Source of the DNA: Eleginops maclovinus
Taxonomy: Eukaryota > Chordata > Actinopteri > Perciformes > Eleginopidae
Reading direction: 5' to 3'
Length of the DNA: 64,000 bases
Assembly (NCBI RefSeq): GCF_036324505.1
Contig: NC_086369.1
Coordinates: 15,293,281 to 15,357,280 of the forward strand
In this document: piece after piece, positions 1-19,209 of the stretch
How positions within the stretch are numbered: the first letter of the stretch is position 1
How the letters are laid out: every line of letters begins with the position of its first letter
Translations under genes and position numbers: made by a program
The notes under the pieces: generated by a model
Told to the model about the DNA's origin: nothing
The model's database searches: none
The model's input: only the letters and a program-made list of their open reading frames with translations

Positions 1-1689
<1,689 letters not shown>

Positions 1690-2050
1690 CATCTGACAGC
1701 TCCATTTAACGCTGATTAGATTTGCAAGGACATGTAGTATACCCTCTCTGTCTCTCCCTGAGTAGGTGGAGTATCTCCTGAATCCTATCTGTGGCGGTAA
1801 TGTTATGCAAATGGTTTAATATGAAGATAAAAGAGTGTTGCAGCGTGTGGCGCTCTCCTGGTTCACAGCCTCGTGTTTCCAGGACGATAGCTCTAACGAG
1901 GAGGGCACTATTTGGGAGTCATTAAATGATGGCCTTCCTGACATGCACCCGCTCACCACCGCCGCCACCCGCCCCGCGTTGGCCATTAAAGCGACTCACA
2001 CCCACACCGAGACACACGCTGCAGACGCCTTTTAGCGCCAGCTCCCAGTT
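1690..2050. promoter_or_regulatory. Candidate conserved non-coding element upstream of ARX
   Basis: Non-repetitive block with CTGATTAGATTTGCAAGG, an exact octamer ATGCAAAT (1805-1812), GGCCATTAAAG and an E-box-rich GC end. Texture is that of developmental enhancers; conservation was not tested. Confidence 0.3.
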
Positions 2051-4298
2051 TCTTACACATCACAGTGTCACAGAATAGAAAATTACACTCTCCTCCCACA
2101 GAGAAAATTGCTTTGGAATTGCTTGGTTATAAAGATGTGCTTTAAAGAGAGGGGGGTGCATGCAATACAAAAAAAGGACACACAAACACAATTACTTAAG
2201 CACTCTAAGGACAATTCTTATAAATTAATCAGAGGATTTACCAATTATTGATGTCAAAAGGATTTAGTTGTGTATCTGTTTGCATGTGTAGGTATTTAGT
2301 ATGCATTATGGAAGACTAGATACTGTGCAAAGCGAGCTCCAAATGAGTCACTGCTTTCCACACAGCCACAGATGAGGTATTAAACAAAACAAGATGTGGA
2401 AATAGCCACACAGCGTAGGGCTGATGCAAGAAAAACATAATGCAAAGCACCACAGAGGAGACACAAGTGGAGAGAAACGAAGACAACAAGGTGAAAGGTG
2501 TATCAGCGTCAAGAGACAGGAGAGGCGTGACGGAGATGAAAGGGAAAAAATACAAAGTGGAAAATGGTAGAGAAGACAGAAAGAAGGGGAGAAAAGATGC
2601 AAGATGGTACAGCGAAGATAAGTCGAGTGGACGTAGGAGTATGGAGGACATGTTACGATGTGTCAGCTTACAGTGGCTCTCCTTATGGTGGCAACATTAC
2701 ACCTGCAGCAAAGGAGACAACATAAACATGTTCAGAGCATTTCTACAAAGCCAACAAACTAAGTATTTGCTTCATCCTCACAGAATCTTCAATTCATGTG
2801 GAAATATGATTACAGGAAAATACAAAAAGCAGGCTTAAAAACCAAGAAAATACACAGAAGCTGCTCTGATGCGTTTCATATAAGGGGTCTGTCACATTCA
2901 CTGCAGAAAGGAGAGCCACAGAGCTACAGAGCTTTGTTCAGCTAGCTGAGCTGCAGGGCTAACCATGGCTAGCTCAAACTAAGACTACATTTACTTATTT
3001 ATTTCCCCCTTCTGTTGCGTGTAGTTAAAACAGATGTCAACAATGATGAACCATTATCAAATTATAAGTAATTCAGTCAGTCATTCCACAGAGGCATTAT
3101 ATTCAGCAGCGCTGGAGAATGAAATGCTACCGTTAGCTAAACCGTGATCTCCACAACACAAGCTAATTACGCAATTTCCTGATTGTTCATGTAAATTGAA
3201 GAGACTATTTTAAGTTACTTTTTAAATCTCATTCTAAAATATATTGTGGATTCATGTATCATAATTATTTCCAACTTGAGCCATACATTTGGCATTTGTA
3301 CATTAATGTCTCACCTTGTAGCCTAAGCTTGAATTATTAGAAAACCAACTTTCCTGGCATCCCTCCACTGCAAACAATATCATTGTTGATAAGAGTTTGT
3401 ATTTCTGAGACTATGAATGCTGAATTGTTGTAAGGATTTAGTGAAAATGCATGGATTTAGGAAGTAGTTTTGCATCCAACTGGATAAGTGAGACTTCATT
3501 ATATTTATGCTCTTTGTAAACCTTTTACCTCCATTTACTTCACATCGTAGCTTCTTTGTTTACCTGCTTGAAAAAACAACTTATCCTTCAATAATTTAAG
3601 GGAACAGGGTGAGTTATTGATATTCTAATAATGCATTTTAGAGGGAAGTATTCCTGTAACAGTAATAATGTGCTCCTCAAACCATGCAATCCTCAAAACC
3701 AAGCAGTTCCAGCTGTCAGTTGACCATCTGGGGACTGAGCTGTGAATATGTGTGCATGCCTCTATATGTATTTGTATTCACCTCTGCAACCTGTTCCCCT
3801 CCAGAGTTGTGGTGGCATGCTGCAGTTAACATGAACTGCCCTGTGAGCAGGTAATGAAGCGCACCGAGCCACACATTTCCAGCTAAAGGATATTCTGTCA
3901 CACTGTCAGCAACACATCACACACCTCATCACAAATAGAATTAGCTCCCCGGACAGCGGCAGAATGGCAGAGGCTGGATGTTTGGCAGGAAGCGTAATGG
4001 CGTCGGGGTTCTGGTGGTGTTTTCCTTGTAGGGGAAGCAAAGGGCAGGAGTGTGTATCAGCCCAGACACTTAGTGTGGTGCCAGTTATATTCACCCCATC
4101 CCTCTGGAGTGTGTGTGAGGATGCCTCCTCTAAATTTGCAGTTTAGATGGGTAGTTCTGAGGGGTGGTGTGAGATGTGAAGAGGAAAAACTTCAGGTGAA
4201 TGGTCTTTCGGACCAGGAATGAGTGTGTTCAGCATCAGAGGAGGCTGTGTTTATATTCTCTGTGGTTTTCTTGGCCAAGTGTGAGTTTGATGTTCTGC

Positions 4299-4362
<64 letters not shown>

Positions 4363-4856
4363 TCCCATATGGTTGTCTATGTGTGTGTGTCTGCTCGCCC
4401 CATCATTAGGTCCTAGGCAGTCCCCGTGTTGGAGGTGTAGCTCGGCTGCTCCTGCGGCCTCTCAGGCCAATTTAGGGGGAGAAAAGCACTTCGATCCTGG
4501 CCTGCAAGTCTGAGGGGCCCCAGCGGGAGGCAGCGCAGCCCTGCAATCTATATTGGATTTATTCCTTTCCCATCTACAGGCCCCAAACACCCCACCGAGA
4601 GGAAGTCTCAGCGGCACTCACTCTGTCCCCCTAAGACAATATGTTATGGTACACACATGAGTACACATAATCGTGTAAATACACACACTCACAGGCACAC
4701 ACTCCGAGTCTATCTTCGAGGCACACTCCCCCACAGCAAGGAAGTTATAACGGCACACTCTCCGTCCCTGTGGGGGCCGCACCGGGGTCAAAGGTCCTCT
4801 GAGAGACAGACGGAATCACACAGCGAGTTATTTCAGCCGGACCATCGTTTCTCTCA
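2051..4856. other. Upstream flank, no gene
   Basis: Purine-rich 2440-2600, AT-rich 3000-3700, TG tract 4301-4361, a second TG run near 4380, CA-rich 4657-4720. Open frames here read as chance translations of simple sequence. Confidence 0.5.
4301..4361. repeat. (GT)n microsatellite
   Basis: Pure GT run of about 61 bp. Confidence 0.98.
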
Positions 4857-5220
4857 CGGAGAATATTGTTGGGATTCTTAAAGGCCAAGGTGTAAAATGC
4901 CTTTTTTATCACATTAAAGCAAGAATAAAAGAATTTACATAAAACTCAGACAAGGTCAGGCAGGAACGAGCTTCTTAATTTAGTCTAATCAACTGTCATT
5001 TGCATCGCGCCATTTGCGCAAGGTATTGCCACTAACTGAATAAATGGACTTCTTCAAGCTCGAGGGGGGGCACTCCGCTTTTGATAAGCTGGCATCATAA
5101 CTGATTTGCATATATTACTTTGATTATCTCATTACTAGGATGATTCTTGCGGAATTTTTGACACTCGCGCAATCGAATTAAAATTAAGGCACGCAATCAA
5201 TAAAAGGGCAACGCGGCTGT
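4857..5220. promoter_or_regulatory. Candidate ARX enhancer block B
   Basis: Contains two octamers ATTTGCAT (4998-5005, 5104-5111), CTTAATTTAGTCTAATCAA, GATTATCTCATTACTAGG and GAATTAAAATTAAGG. The clustered homeodomain and POU words in single-copy sequence suggest an enhancer. Not verified by alignment. Confidence 0.4.
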
Positions 5221-5259
5221 GAAAATACAAGACACCCCGGGCTTGTGTGGTCAACGAGC

Positions 5260-5312
5260 GGCGATGATGGCGGTTATGATGATGATGATGATGGTCGTGA
5301 TGATGATGATGA
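5260..5312. repeat. Imperfect (ATG)n microsatellite
   Basis: Interrupted runs of ATGATGATG separated by GCGGTT and GTCGTG. Confidence 0.8.
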
Positions 5313-5329
5313 CCTCTTCAGCTCACGAG

Positions 5330-5900
5330 CTCCTGGACGCCGTAGTGGGTTTAGGAGAGTCTCGGGCTCTTGATTCCTGTGATCAAAGCAGTAATCAGTG
5401 GAGACAATGGGGGCCGTGAAATTGCGGCTCTCATGTGGGTGACCTATCCACCTGCCATGAATCCAAGAGTGGCCCGCAAGCGGTGGCTCATGTTCCCTCG
5501 ATCGATAATAGCGCTCGCATCTTTCCTCCGACTCAAGCCATCTGTGGAATGATGAAATCATGCGTAAAGATGCCTCGCATAATTTTGCAACGCAGCGGCC
5601 ACAATAACCTGGCACATTGACGAGAGCAGGTATCGGCGTGAGGGCCATCCACTCAAGGTGATCATCTGTCACCGAAACCTCAAAATGTCCAGCTCTCGGA
5701 TCTGATGTGTGGCTTTAGAAACCCTCAGTCCTTTCAGATTCTGCTTGATTTTCTTTGTGTTCTCATGGCAGGATCCACAATACCACATTATGACAAGTGG
5801 CTCATTTGTTGCCACACACAATTTGTCTGAGGGAAGAAGATTTGGAGGCTCCTTCTCCTCTAATAGACTCTCACTGGAGCAGCAGAGGCACACGTCCACG
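5330..5900. promoter_or_regulatory. Candidate ARX enhancer block C
   Basis: Single-copy, balanced composition. Includes TGATCAAAG (TCF-like), CAGTAATCAGTGG, CGATCGATAATAG, GAAATCATGCGTAAAG, CATAATTTTGC and CCACAATAACC. A 132-codon minus-strand open frame over it is Ser-repeat-ended and looks like chance. Confidence 0.35.
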
Positions 5901-6275
5901 TTTTAAATTTGTGATGTAAATAATTATAGGCCTGGAAATTGATTTCCTTACGACCTTCTCTGCAATTGAGGCCTCCGAAATCCCCCAAAGAAAGCTTCTT
6001 CTGTTGAAACATTAAGTCATTAATTATTTTCCTTACATAAGGACAAATTATCGAGTCAGTTGAACGAAATTAGAGGCCTTTGTTTCGGATCAGACCGCAT
6101 TACCGCTGGAAATTACGCGTGATGGCTGCGTGCGCGCTCGCCTTTGTTGTTTCGATCATCGCCTGTCGCTCTGAACTCGCGCTAACAAAGTCATTAAATT
6201 GACTCCCTCTCGCTCTCATTATGCGGGCTGTTAATAACCGCTAATTAACTTTGCTTACGCGCGCCTTAAAAGCCT
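5901..6275. promoter_or_regulatory. Candidate ARX enhancer block D (strong)
   Basis: Dense homeodomain words: AAATAATTATAGG, AAGTCATTAATTATTTTC, ACAAATTATCGAG, AAATTACGCG, GTTAATAACCGCTAATTAAC. They are mixed with CpG-containing words (TTACGCGTGATGG, GCTTACGCGCG) unusual for neutral AT-rich DNA. Lies 3.3-3.7 kb upstream of the ARX start codon. Confidence 0.45.
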
Positions 6276-6618
6276 CCCCCTCCCCACACACACTCTCTCT
6301 CTCTCTTTTCCTCCCTCCTTTCCTTCTTGGCCTCTCAGGCAGAGCAAGTGTCCAATTATGGGACGGATGGTGGATGAGTCGGAGGCCACGAGCCAGCTAG
6401 TGCATGCACTTTTCACATGTTGCACATTTATGGGATATTAGAAAAATAAATAGGATGTGGGGTTCAGCTTTCTAAAAGTGTCTTTATTCCTTGTTCCCAT
6501 TGTGCAATATGGAGGCAGAACAATGGAGCGTCTATATCAGGGTGGTTTGATACAAAGTCCCTGCAGTCATCATGTGGATGCATCATCGGGCAAGATACCG
6601 AACCCTAGATTGCTCCAG

Positions 6619-6706
<88 letters not shown>

Positions 6707-7194
6707 ATTGTATTTTCCCTGAGCTGAGTGTGTGTGAGTGGGTGAATGCTGACTTGTACGCTTGAAAAATGTAAACGTTCACTTTAATTAAAAGTATTAT
6801 GTCAACAGGTTCCACATAATTGCATAAAGTGAGCTAAAAGCAAAATATTAATTTGGACTTAATTGCTTTGCCTTTACCTGACCTAATTTTGATGTGTTGC
6901 ACAGACTGGAGAAGCTCTGAATGAACGCACCCCATTTCCTTTACATTATAACTGGGTCTTACCTGTTTGCCAACACATCCAGGAGATGGCGCCAGTCGAG
7001 AGACCCTCACTCTGCTGCTGGACCTCATCAGTGTCACTTCTGTGGCCTTCAGTGGAGAGCCTGCAGGAGCAAAGAGAGCATGCATCACTGAGAGGAAGGC
7101 TGTACGAAACATCTCCCTGTATGGTGCATGACGTGAGGAAGGCCTGCAGAATAAGAGAGCTTTAAAGGCACAGAAAGCATGCATCCCGGAGTCT
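6276..7194. other. Upstream flank with TG tract
   Basis: CT-rich 6280-6330, TG tract 6622-6704; otherwise nothing recognised. Confidence 0.5.
6622..6704. repeat. (TG)n microsatellite
   Basis: Pure TG run of 83 bp. Confidence 0.98.
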
Positions 7195-7640
7195 CCCCTG
7201 GATATTATGAAGTTAGCATGTTATGCAAATGCACAGGAGGCGGCCTCTCTCCCCGCCATCTCTTCACCTGCACGTCAAACAGACGGAAAATTGAAAATGT
7301 GAAAATTGCGCTCAGACTGCTCCGTCCCCCTCTAATGTATGCGCGTAATTAGTGCATTTAAACAAAGCGCGGATGTCCTGCTGGCTGAAATGGCGGCTGA
7401 CATCTCTTTTTCCACAGGGTTAATAACAGTGTGCGGATAAATGAATCAAATTGTGGCCCCCAAATTACAGAGCGACTCTAAATACCCGTCTGTATTACGC
7501 GCGTCTTGTTTGTGACCGCGCAGGAAAAGGCATAACATTTTATATTGTTATTACACTCATTACATTGATTTAGAGACAGATAAACAAGCGGGGAAGTTTG
7601 TGACACTGAAAAGTTGCAGGTGGATTACAAATGACAACAT
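7195..7640. promoter_or_regulatory. Candidate ARX enhancer block E
   Basis: Begins with an octamer ATGCAAAT (7223-7230). Also has CGTAATTAGTGCATTTAAAC, GGGTTAATAACAGTGTGCGG, CAAATTACAGAGCG, TATTACGCGCG and TTACATTGATTTAG. Same texture as block D. Confidence 0.42.
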
Positions 7641-9299
7641 CCGGGTACATCCGCCTATAATAATATAAAAAACATGACATGGAGGTAAGGCGGGTTAGGG
7701 TTCATTAACACAGAAAGTTTAACCAGAAAAGCTTTATTATTTTTCCTCTATTCCTGCACATGCATTTCATAGCAATGGCTTTGTGACTGTTTAATATAGA
7801 ATAGAAACTAAGATTGGGTTTAACTGCACCTTAACTAGACAGATCAATGGGCTCGTATTTCAGTTTCAATCCCAAAAGGATGACAACACTTTAAAAACAG
7901 ATCAAATAAAAAAGAATAACAATTCTGCACATACATTTTATTGTTATTTTTTTTCGTTTGCTGCAGATACATAACGGTGGGGAGGAAGAAGAGAGGAGAG
8001 AGGGAGACAATGAGAGAGTAAATTGCAGCTTGCTGAAGTTTTTGGATTGAATTCTGAAAATGATCCTTTTAACAGTGATGGGCTCTGAGGCGAGGATAAG
8101 GGTCATGCCATTCACAGCGGGTTAAATAGACTTTCATTTAAAATTACATTCTCGGTCCATCTCTCCATCTCCCCCCCACCCCCTCTCCTCAGAGGAGTCC
8201 CCGCGTGCTCCCCCTGCAGCTCCTCATCACTCTCCGAGTCCATCTACAACTCCTGCAGAGAGAGGAGGAGAGACAGACAGAGACAGACAGGCAGATAGAC
8301 ATTAATACAGGTTTTAATCCCATTTATGCTTCTTTGTTTTCCTGACTCATCAATGCATATTTTTGCTTCAACCTGAAGCTATTTTAGGCAGAAAATCAGA
8401 TCCAATGTCCCATATTTCTGCTTCTCTGACTGTCTCTGACATGGCTGCAGGTGCTCGGAGGCTGAACACAAACTCCGAGCCAGATTTGTATTTACATCTT
8501 TGCAGAAGGATTCAAGACATATGCATGGCCTGCAAAACAAAAGCAAAAATAAGCTTTAGCTATAGGCCTACTGTATATAGAGATGGGTAAAAGACCTCAC
8601 ATGATGCCCAATCATTCTTATAATATTTATGGTTTATTAATGTTTGTTGTTATTATTCATATTATATAAGAAGTCCAATTATCCCGATCTACAATACATT
8701 TAGCCCTTTAATAATTATATTTATATACATATATATTTTATTGAATCCTTTTATGAATAGCCTTTACATTTTTCCTAGTATTTTAAATTTGCTATAATTT
8801 AAATACCCTGTCAAATATAAATAGTAGGCCCTTTTATTAAATAGGTACCTTGAGAAAACAATTAGAAAATGGAGTTTAAACTGTTAATGTCAAAGAGTTA
8901 AAGGAGCAATAATAACAGTTAAAGATTAATAACCCTGTTTTAATTTAAAGACTGTAACAGTCTATTTCTCCACAGTGGAAACAAGACAGTGGGGTAAATG
9001 GAGTTCACCCTTCATTCATTTTATATATAACTCATGTGTTGAAAAATCTGTAATATTTTTGGACTTGACTAATCTTGAACAACCATGACGATTATTGCGT
9101 TTGCTATTGACGGTTTTTAATGAAATAAAGTACTTTGGGTTATTTTCTGGCCACTGATCTGTACTGTTCTTTGAATACAACAAAGAAAATATGTAGAAAA
9201 CTGAAGGACATTCTGAAAAAAATAAAATAACGTAAAATATCACGAGTGAGAATGTATCTTCTAAGTTCGTTCCAGTGAATGAAAGGAGTCCATGTCAGG
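7641..9299. other. ARX proximal flank, no gene
   Basis: Mostly AT-rich (8600-8950 strongly so), with a C/T-rich stretch at 8157-8190 and a GACAGACA-type simple repeat at 8259-8301. Proximal regulatory sites are expected but none stands out. Confidence 0.45.
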
Positions 9300-9446
9300 T
9301 TTTGTTCCCTTTCCCTCAAATTAACTTTAACAGTGAAATATATAAAGCCACTCTCTCCCCCACATACACACATACAAGCCAATCAGGCGCGCAACAGCAA
9401 CGTGGAGAGAGCGCGCAGCCAAACCGCTGTCTGTCATTAGAGGAGT

Positions 9447-9483
<37 letters not shown>

Positions 9484-9577
9484 GAGAGTGACACAGCGGC
9501 ACGAGAGGAGAGAGAGTGACACACCGGCACGAGAGGAGCACCCCGGACCCCGAGAGAGGGACACGCAGAGAGCCGAG
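9300..9577 (+). promoter_or_regulatory. arx: Candidate ARX core promoter and 5' UTR
   Basis: A TATA-like TATATAAAG lies at 9339-9347, about 230 bp before the ATG, with a CCAAT at 9379-9383. The inferred 5' UTR holds a pure GA tract (9450-9481) and a 25-nt tandem duplication (9486-9510 and 9514-9538, one mismatch). The transcription start is inferred to be near 9370; it is not shown by the sequence. Confidence 0.45.
9450..9481. repeat. (GA)n tract in ARX 5' UTR
   Basis: Pure 32-bp GA run about 100 bp before the start codon; flanking sequence is also purine-rich. Confidence 0.97.
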
Positions 9578-15401
<5,824 letters not shown>

Positions 15402-17045
15402 ACACTGTCACCCCCCCCAAACCCACAGCCTCCTGTCCCAGGCCCATTCCACAACTACCCCCTGCCCCCCCTCTCCAAAAACCCACTCATACCTCTGGAG
15501 GCTGACGTCCCCCTTCATCCCTGATACCTCATGTTTCCCCAACAGAATAGCACGACCAAATTCAAAAGAGCACTGGCTGAAACAAAGTGTGTGTGTGTGG
15601 TAATTACAGCTAGGATTTTACACTACATACACACCTCTCTGAACCTTTACACTTACAGAATAATTACAATATTTTTTGGTTCAGCTAAAAGATGACTTTA
15701 AAAAAAATGTTTAAAAAAAGGCTCCTCATAAATATCATGTAGATTTAAAGACTAAGTACAAACAGTACCAATTAAGTACAATTACTTAGCTACTTATCTT
15801 CAGTAGAAATGTGAGGTACTTTTAATTAGTTTAACACTCAATTTCAGATGGACATAATGTCGTTTTTTCTACATTTAGGATTTTGCATATAAAGAAATTG
15901 CTATTATCATTATTAGATAAGAATGTAAAAAATAGATTCACCTGACCAACGTAAACATGCATTTAGAAGAATTCAGTATTATAATAACAGTATCACTTAC
16001 AAGGCTCATTTTCTGTGCATTAAGTACTTTGTCTTTGATACTTTAAGTACATTTTGAAGTTCATGCATGAAAGGTGCTATAAAGGTATTATTTTGCTCCT
16101 CACTTTGCGCTGTTTTTTTTTCTTCTAATTTAAGTATAGGATCTATTATGGCACACACACACTCTCTCAGAAACACACACACAGACACACACTCTCACAC
16201 ACACAGAGAGAAAGCTGAAGAACCGCAGGGAACCCAGACTTTTAGAAAGGATTCCGGTTCAATGTGGACGTCTGGAGTGCTCGACATTAACACTGCTTCA
16301 TCTGTATGCATCGATGTGGGCTGAGCCGGTCTGCGTCTGTAATAAAAGGCGAGTTTGGAGGAGCCCCCCCCCCCAGAACCAAAGGAAAACTGTCCATAGA
16401 CCTTCCATAGCCTTCTCTGCACGCCTGACTCCACCGTCCTGCAAGTCACACTCAGAAACACCACACATCTTTTAACGCTCCGAATCAAACCGGAGCTATC
16501 TGAGGTTCTGTACATTTTCTGCAATTTAAGGTTTTATCCTCCCAGTTTTGATTCAACAAGTGGCTTTCCCTGCTGGGTCTGACTGCAGGACAACAGTGAG
16601 ATGTCATAAAGACCCGACTGTGTGGAAGAGAACTGTACATAGTGTAAAAATGGAAAAAAAAGTACCAGAAAAAAGGATGATTTTCAAAACAAGGTCGTGT
16701 ATATTTCAGGAGGCCTGTTTTGATAATTTGCACTCGGTGTAGTGTTTAATGAATGTCGCCTTGTGTAGAATTTCACCTGTGTTTACGAATTATTAGGATT
16801 TTTAGATCATTATTTATGTCAGTACTTTCAGAGGAACTGAGAGAAGGACACTTTTCTTTTCTTATCAAGTGATTGTACGTTTCCTGGTTTAATAATGCTA
16901 ATTTGAATAAATTACATTGATAAAATGAGTTTTATTATTTCAAAATCCTTTAGGACTGACATAGGCCTAAACTGGGAGAAAATAAAAAATGTGAAATAGA
17001 ATATTATAGAAATATTAATAAAAGGTGTTATGATGAAAATGTGTT
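15402..17045 (+). other. arx: ARX 3' UTR (inferred)
   Basis: AT-rich and open in no long frame. It holds a Pumilio-type UGUANAUA element (TGTACATA, 16634-16641), short CA runs near 16151-16205, and a decayed copy of a teleost repeat of the AAGTACxATTACTTAG type (about 15750-15835). The end is inferred from poly(A) signals and is not observed. Confidence 0.5.
16906..17022 (+). terminator. arx: ARX poly(A) signal candidates
   Basis: AATAAA occurs at 16906-16911 and at 17017-17022. The second is followed about 15-30 nt later by a GT-rich stretch (GTTATG...TGTGTTTTGTC), the usual downstream element, and is the better candidate. An earlier AATAAA at 16341-16346 has a C-rich rather than GT-rich sequence after it. 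Confidence 0.45.
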
Positions 17046-17259
17046 TTGTCTTAAATCGAGGACTATTTAACTTAAAATCTAAGGAAATTAACTGACTTTT
17101 TTATACAATTGTTTAATATTTATTGCCTGGAATTTAAAATAAATACATCCGACTTTAGTAACAGGTTGTGTGATGTTGGAAAGTGCATGCTGGGAAGGAT
17201 AAAAACATTTTTTTAAAGGGGGAATTTCTTTCTGCAGGGATGGAGGCGCAGCTCCACCT

Positions 17260-17590
17260 GAATGACAGAAAATAATCCCTCCGCGCTGCGTGCGTCTATC
17301 CTCTTCACGGAGTTGACAAAATACTGACCGTATATTCATGAGCCTAATCCCCAACATGAGAAACGCGCCACAAAGGAGAAGGGCTTTTCAATTAGATCGC
17401 CCACTTTATCTGGGGGGTGAGGAGAGAGGGGGGCCGTCACAAAACTTCCTTTAAACCCCTTTAAAGGCGCTAAATTGGTCTTAACATCTGTAATGCCATG
17501 TCGATGGAAGCGAGTCCCCTTTGTCATTAATGAAGTAACAAACCACTTCATCAAACGGCTTTCACACACACACCTCATAGAGTTAATACC
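17260..17590. promoter_or_regulatory. Candidate conserved element between the ARX and POLA1 3' ends (1)
   Basis: Includes ATATTCATGAGCCTAATCC, TTTTCAATTAGATCGCCC, ACTTTATCTGGGGG, CTTTAAACCCCTTTAAAGG, CTAAATTGGTC and GTCATTAATGAAG. Dense A/T-box words in single-copy DNA. Confidence 0.4.
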
Positions 17591-17629
17591 CCCAAATCCC
17601 CCCCACCCTCCTCCCTCCCTCTTCCATTG

Positions 17630-18335
17630 GATCTAATGCAGGACTATTACAGCAATCAATGCGCATTCTCCTCCGTTTGACCCATCTTTGGTGCCAGAGC
17701 AAATCGCGTGAAATTACCCCGCGGATTAATGTAGTCCCTTGTGTTTTATTGTGTGCATCTGTGAAGCCTCCTCTTCTTTATTCATTGCAGCTCTTGTTTT
17801 ACAGGTCTGCAGGTCAGACACCTGTTAATCACTCAATTTAGCGCCAACAAGCGGGCATTACTCCCCATAAGGGACATTTCTGCACATGCATCAACCACAG
17901 TCACACCTGGTCATTGGAGCATAATGCATAAAGCAGGAAGAGGAAAAAAAGCTAATATAAAAAACAATTTTCTTCATGTTTTTTTTTATCCCTTTGCTGA
18001 AGCGCACTGGAGCGTGTGTGTTTCTCCCCTTCAGGCTTTAGATGAGATTGTCCGGGGGAGTTTTAATCTCATTGTGAATATAACTAATGAATGGCAAACC
18101 AATTTGTCCCTAATATCTGGGGAATGCTGGGAGGCGGGTGACCTGCTGGGCGCGAGGCTTAAACTTTCTTTGCAGCGCAAAAAGGCGAGAAAATTGAAAT
18201 GCTGTCGCGGGGCAATGGCTGCGGATTTATAAAGTCACACTTGTTGGATGTGTGCTCTTTCATTCAAGACAGGCCTGCACTTGGGATTAGAACGCGAGGC
18301 TTTCTTGTTGCATGAATGATCCTGATAATGAATGT
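17630..18335. promoter_or_regulatory. Candidate conserved element between the 3' ends (2)
   Basis: Blocks at 17640-17920 (GTTAATCACTCAATTTAGCGCC, CATTGGAGCATAATGC) and 17990-18335 (GATTGTCCGGGGGAG, TTAATCTCATTGTG, CTAATGAATGGC, CCAATTTGTCCCTAATATC), joined by a low-complexity A/T segment. Confidence 0.4.
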
Positions 18336-18339
18336 TGAT

Positions 18340-19150
18340 GGGTGAATAGTCCAATCATGCGGCGTTTTCTTGCAAATTGCGCAAAGAAGAAAATGATTCG
18401 GGTGGATTGTGCCAACGCGCAGGGCCGCACCGCGCCTCCCGCCTCTCGCAGGTTAATCCAGGTGTCCAGGAAATGTCTGACTTCCCATTTTCATCACCGC
18501 CTCACCCCCCCGTCCCCCAGACTTGATTTGGCCCGTGATTTGGATTCTCCCGGGCCTCGTTTCTCCCACCACGACCCTTCCTGAGAGAATAGGCCCAATC
18601 ACTCCACAACCTCGGCCGGATCAGTCCTCACTCAGTCCCCGGGAGAGGAGCTCTAAAAGGCGCTTTGATGAACAGCCCCCCCCTCCCCCCCCGCCCTCAT
18701 CACCCCCCCTCAGAAAGAGCTGAATAGCCGGGCCATGGCACTGCGCTCCCCTCTCGGATCGCCCCTTAATTCCCCGTCTCTCTTGCTCTCATCCAATTAG
18801 CTCAGTGTATTAAGCGGTTTATCGTCTCATAACCGGCCTTTCAGCTCCAACAAGGGAGACACTTTGCAATAGGACCGGCTCTGCTTTTGACACCTCTCGG
18901 CTCCTGTATGTTCCCCCAGCTATGAATAACTGCAGCAGAATGGAGGACTAATTCCCTCATCAAAGCGGGGCTTGTCCATCGCTGGTCAAAACGACAAGCA
19001 ATAAAGCTTAGCGCCACAATACAAAGAGACTTGTTCGACCTTATTAGCTTAGCTGGGTCGAATTAATGCAGGGATTCAATTGGATGGGTTTGCTCCAAAC
19101 TGGGAGGACAAAACGGGGCCCTCACTTAAAAAGCTGCAGCCTGATGAAGG
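18340..19150. promoter_or_regulatory. Candidate conserved element between the 3' ends (3)
   Basis: About 800 bp without microsatellites apart from a C-rich patch (18670-18710). Contains CCTTAATTCCCCG, TCCAATTAGCTCAGTGTATTA, TTATTAGCTTAGCTGGG, GAATTAATGCAGGGATTC and CAATTGGATGGG. The most element-like part of the interval. Confidence 0.45.
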
Positions 19151-19209
19151 ATGGAGCTGGGAGCTGTAGCAAAACAACAGGGGAGACAAGTTTAACTGGA
19201 GTAACAGCA

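Noticed and set aside
2440..2838. 132-codon + strand open frame
   Set aside because: Lys/Arg/Glu-rich translation of a purine-rich stretch without domain or conserved pattern.
5274..5672. 132-codon minus-strand open frame over candidate element C
   Set aside because: Ends in a Ser run from the ATG repeat, has no recognisable domain, and no splice or expression context; best explained as chance.
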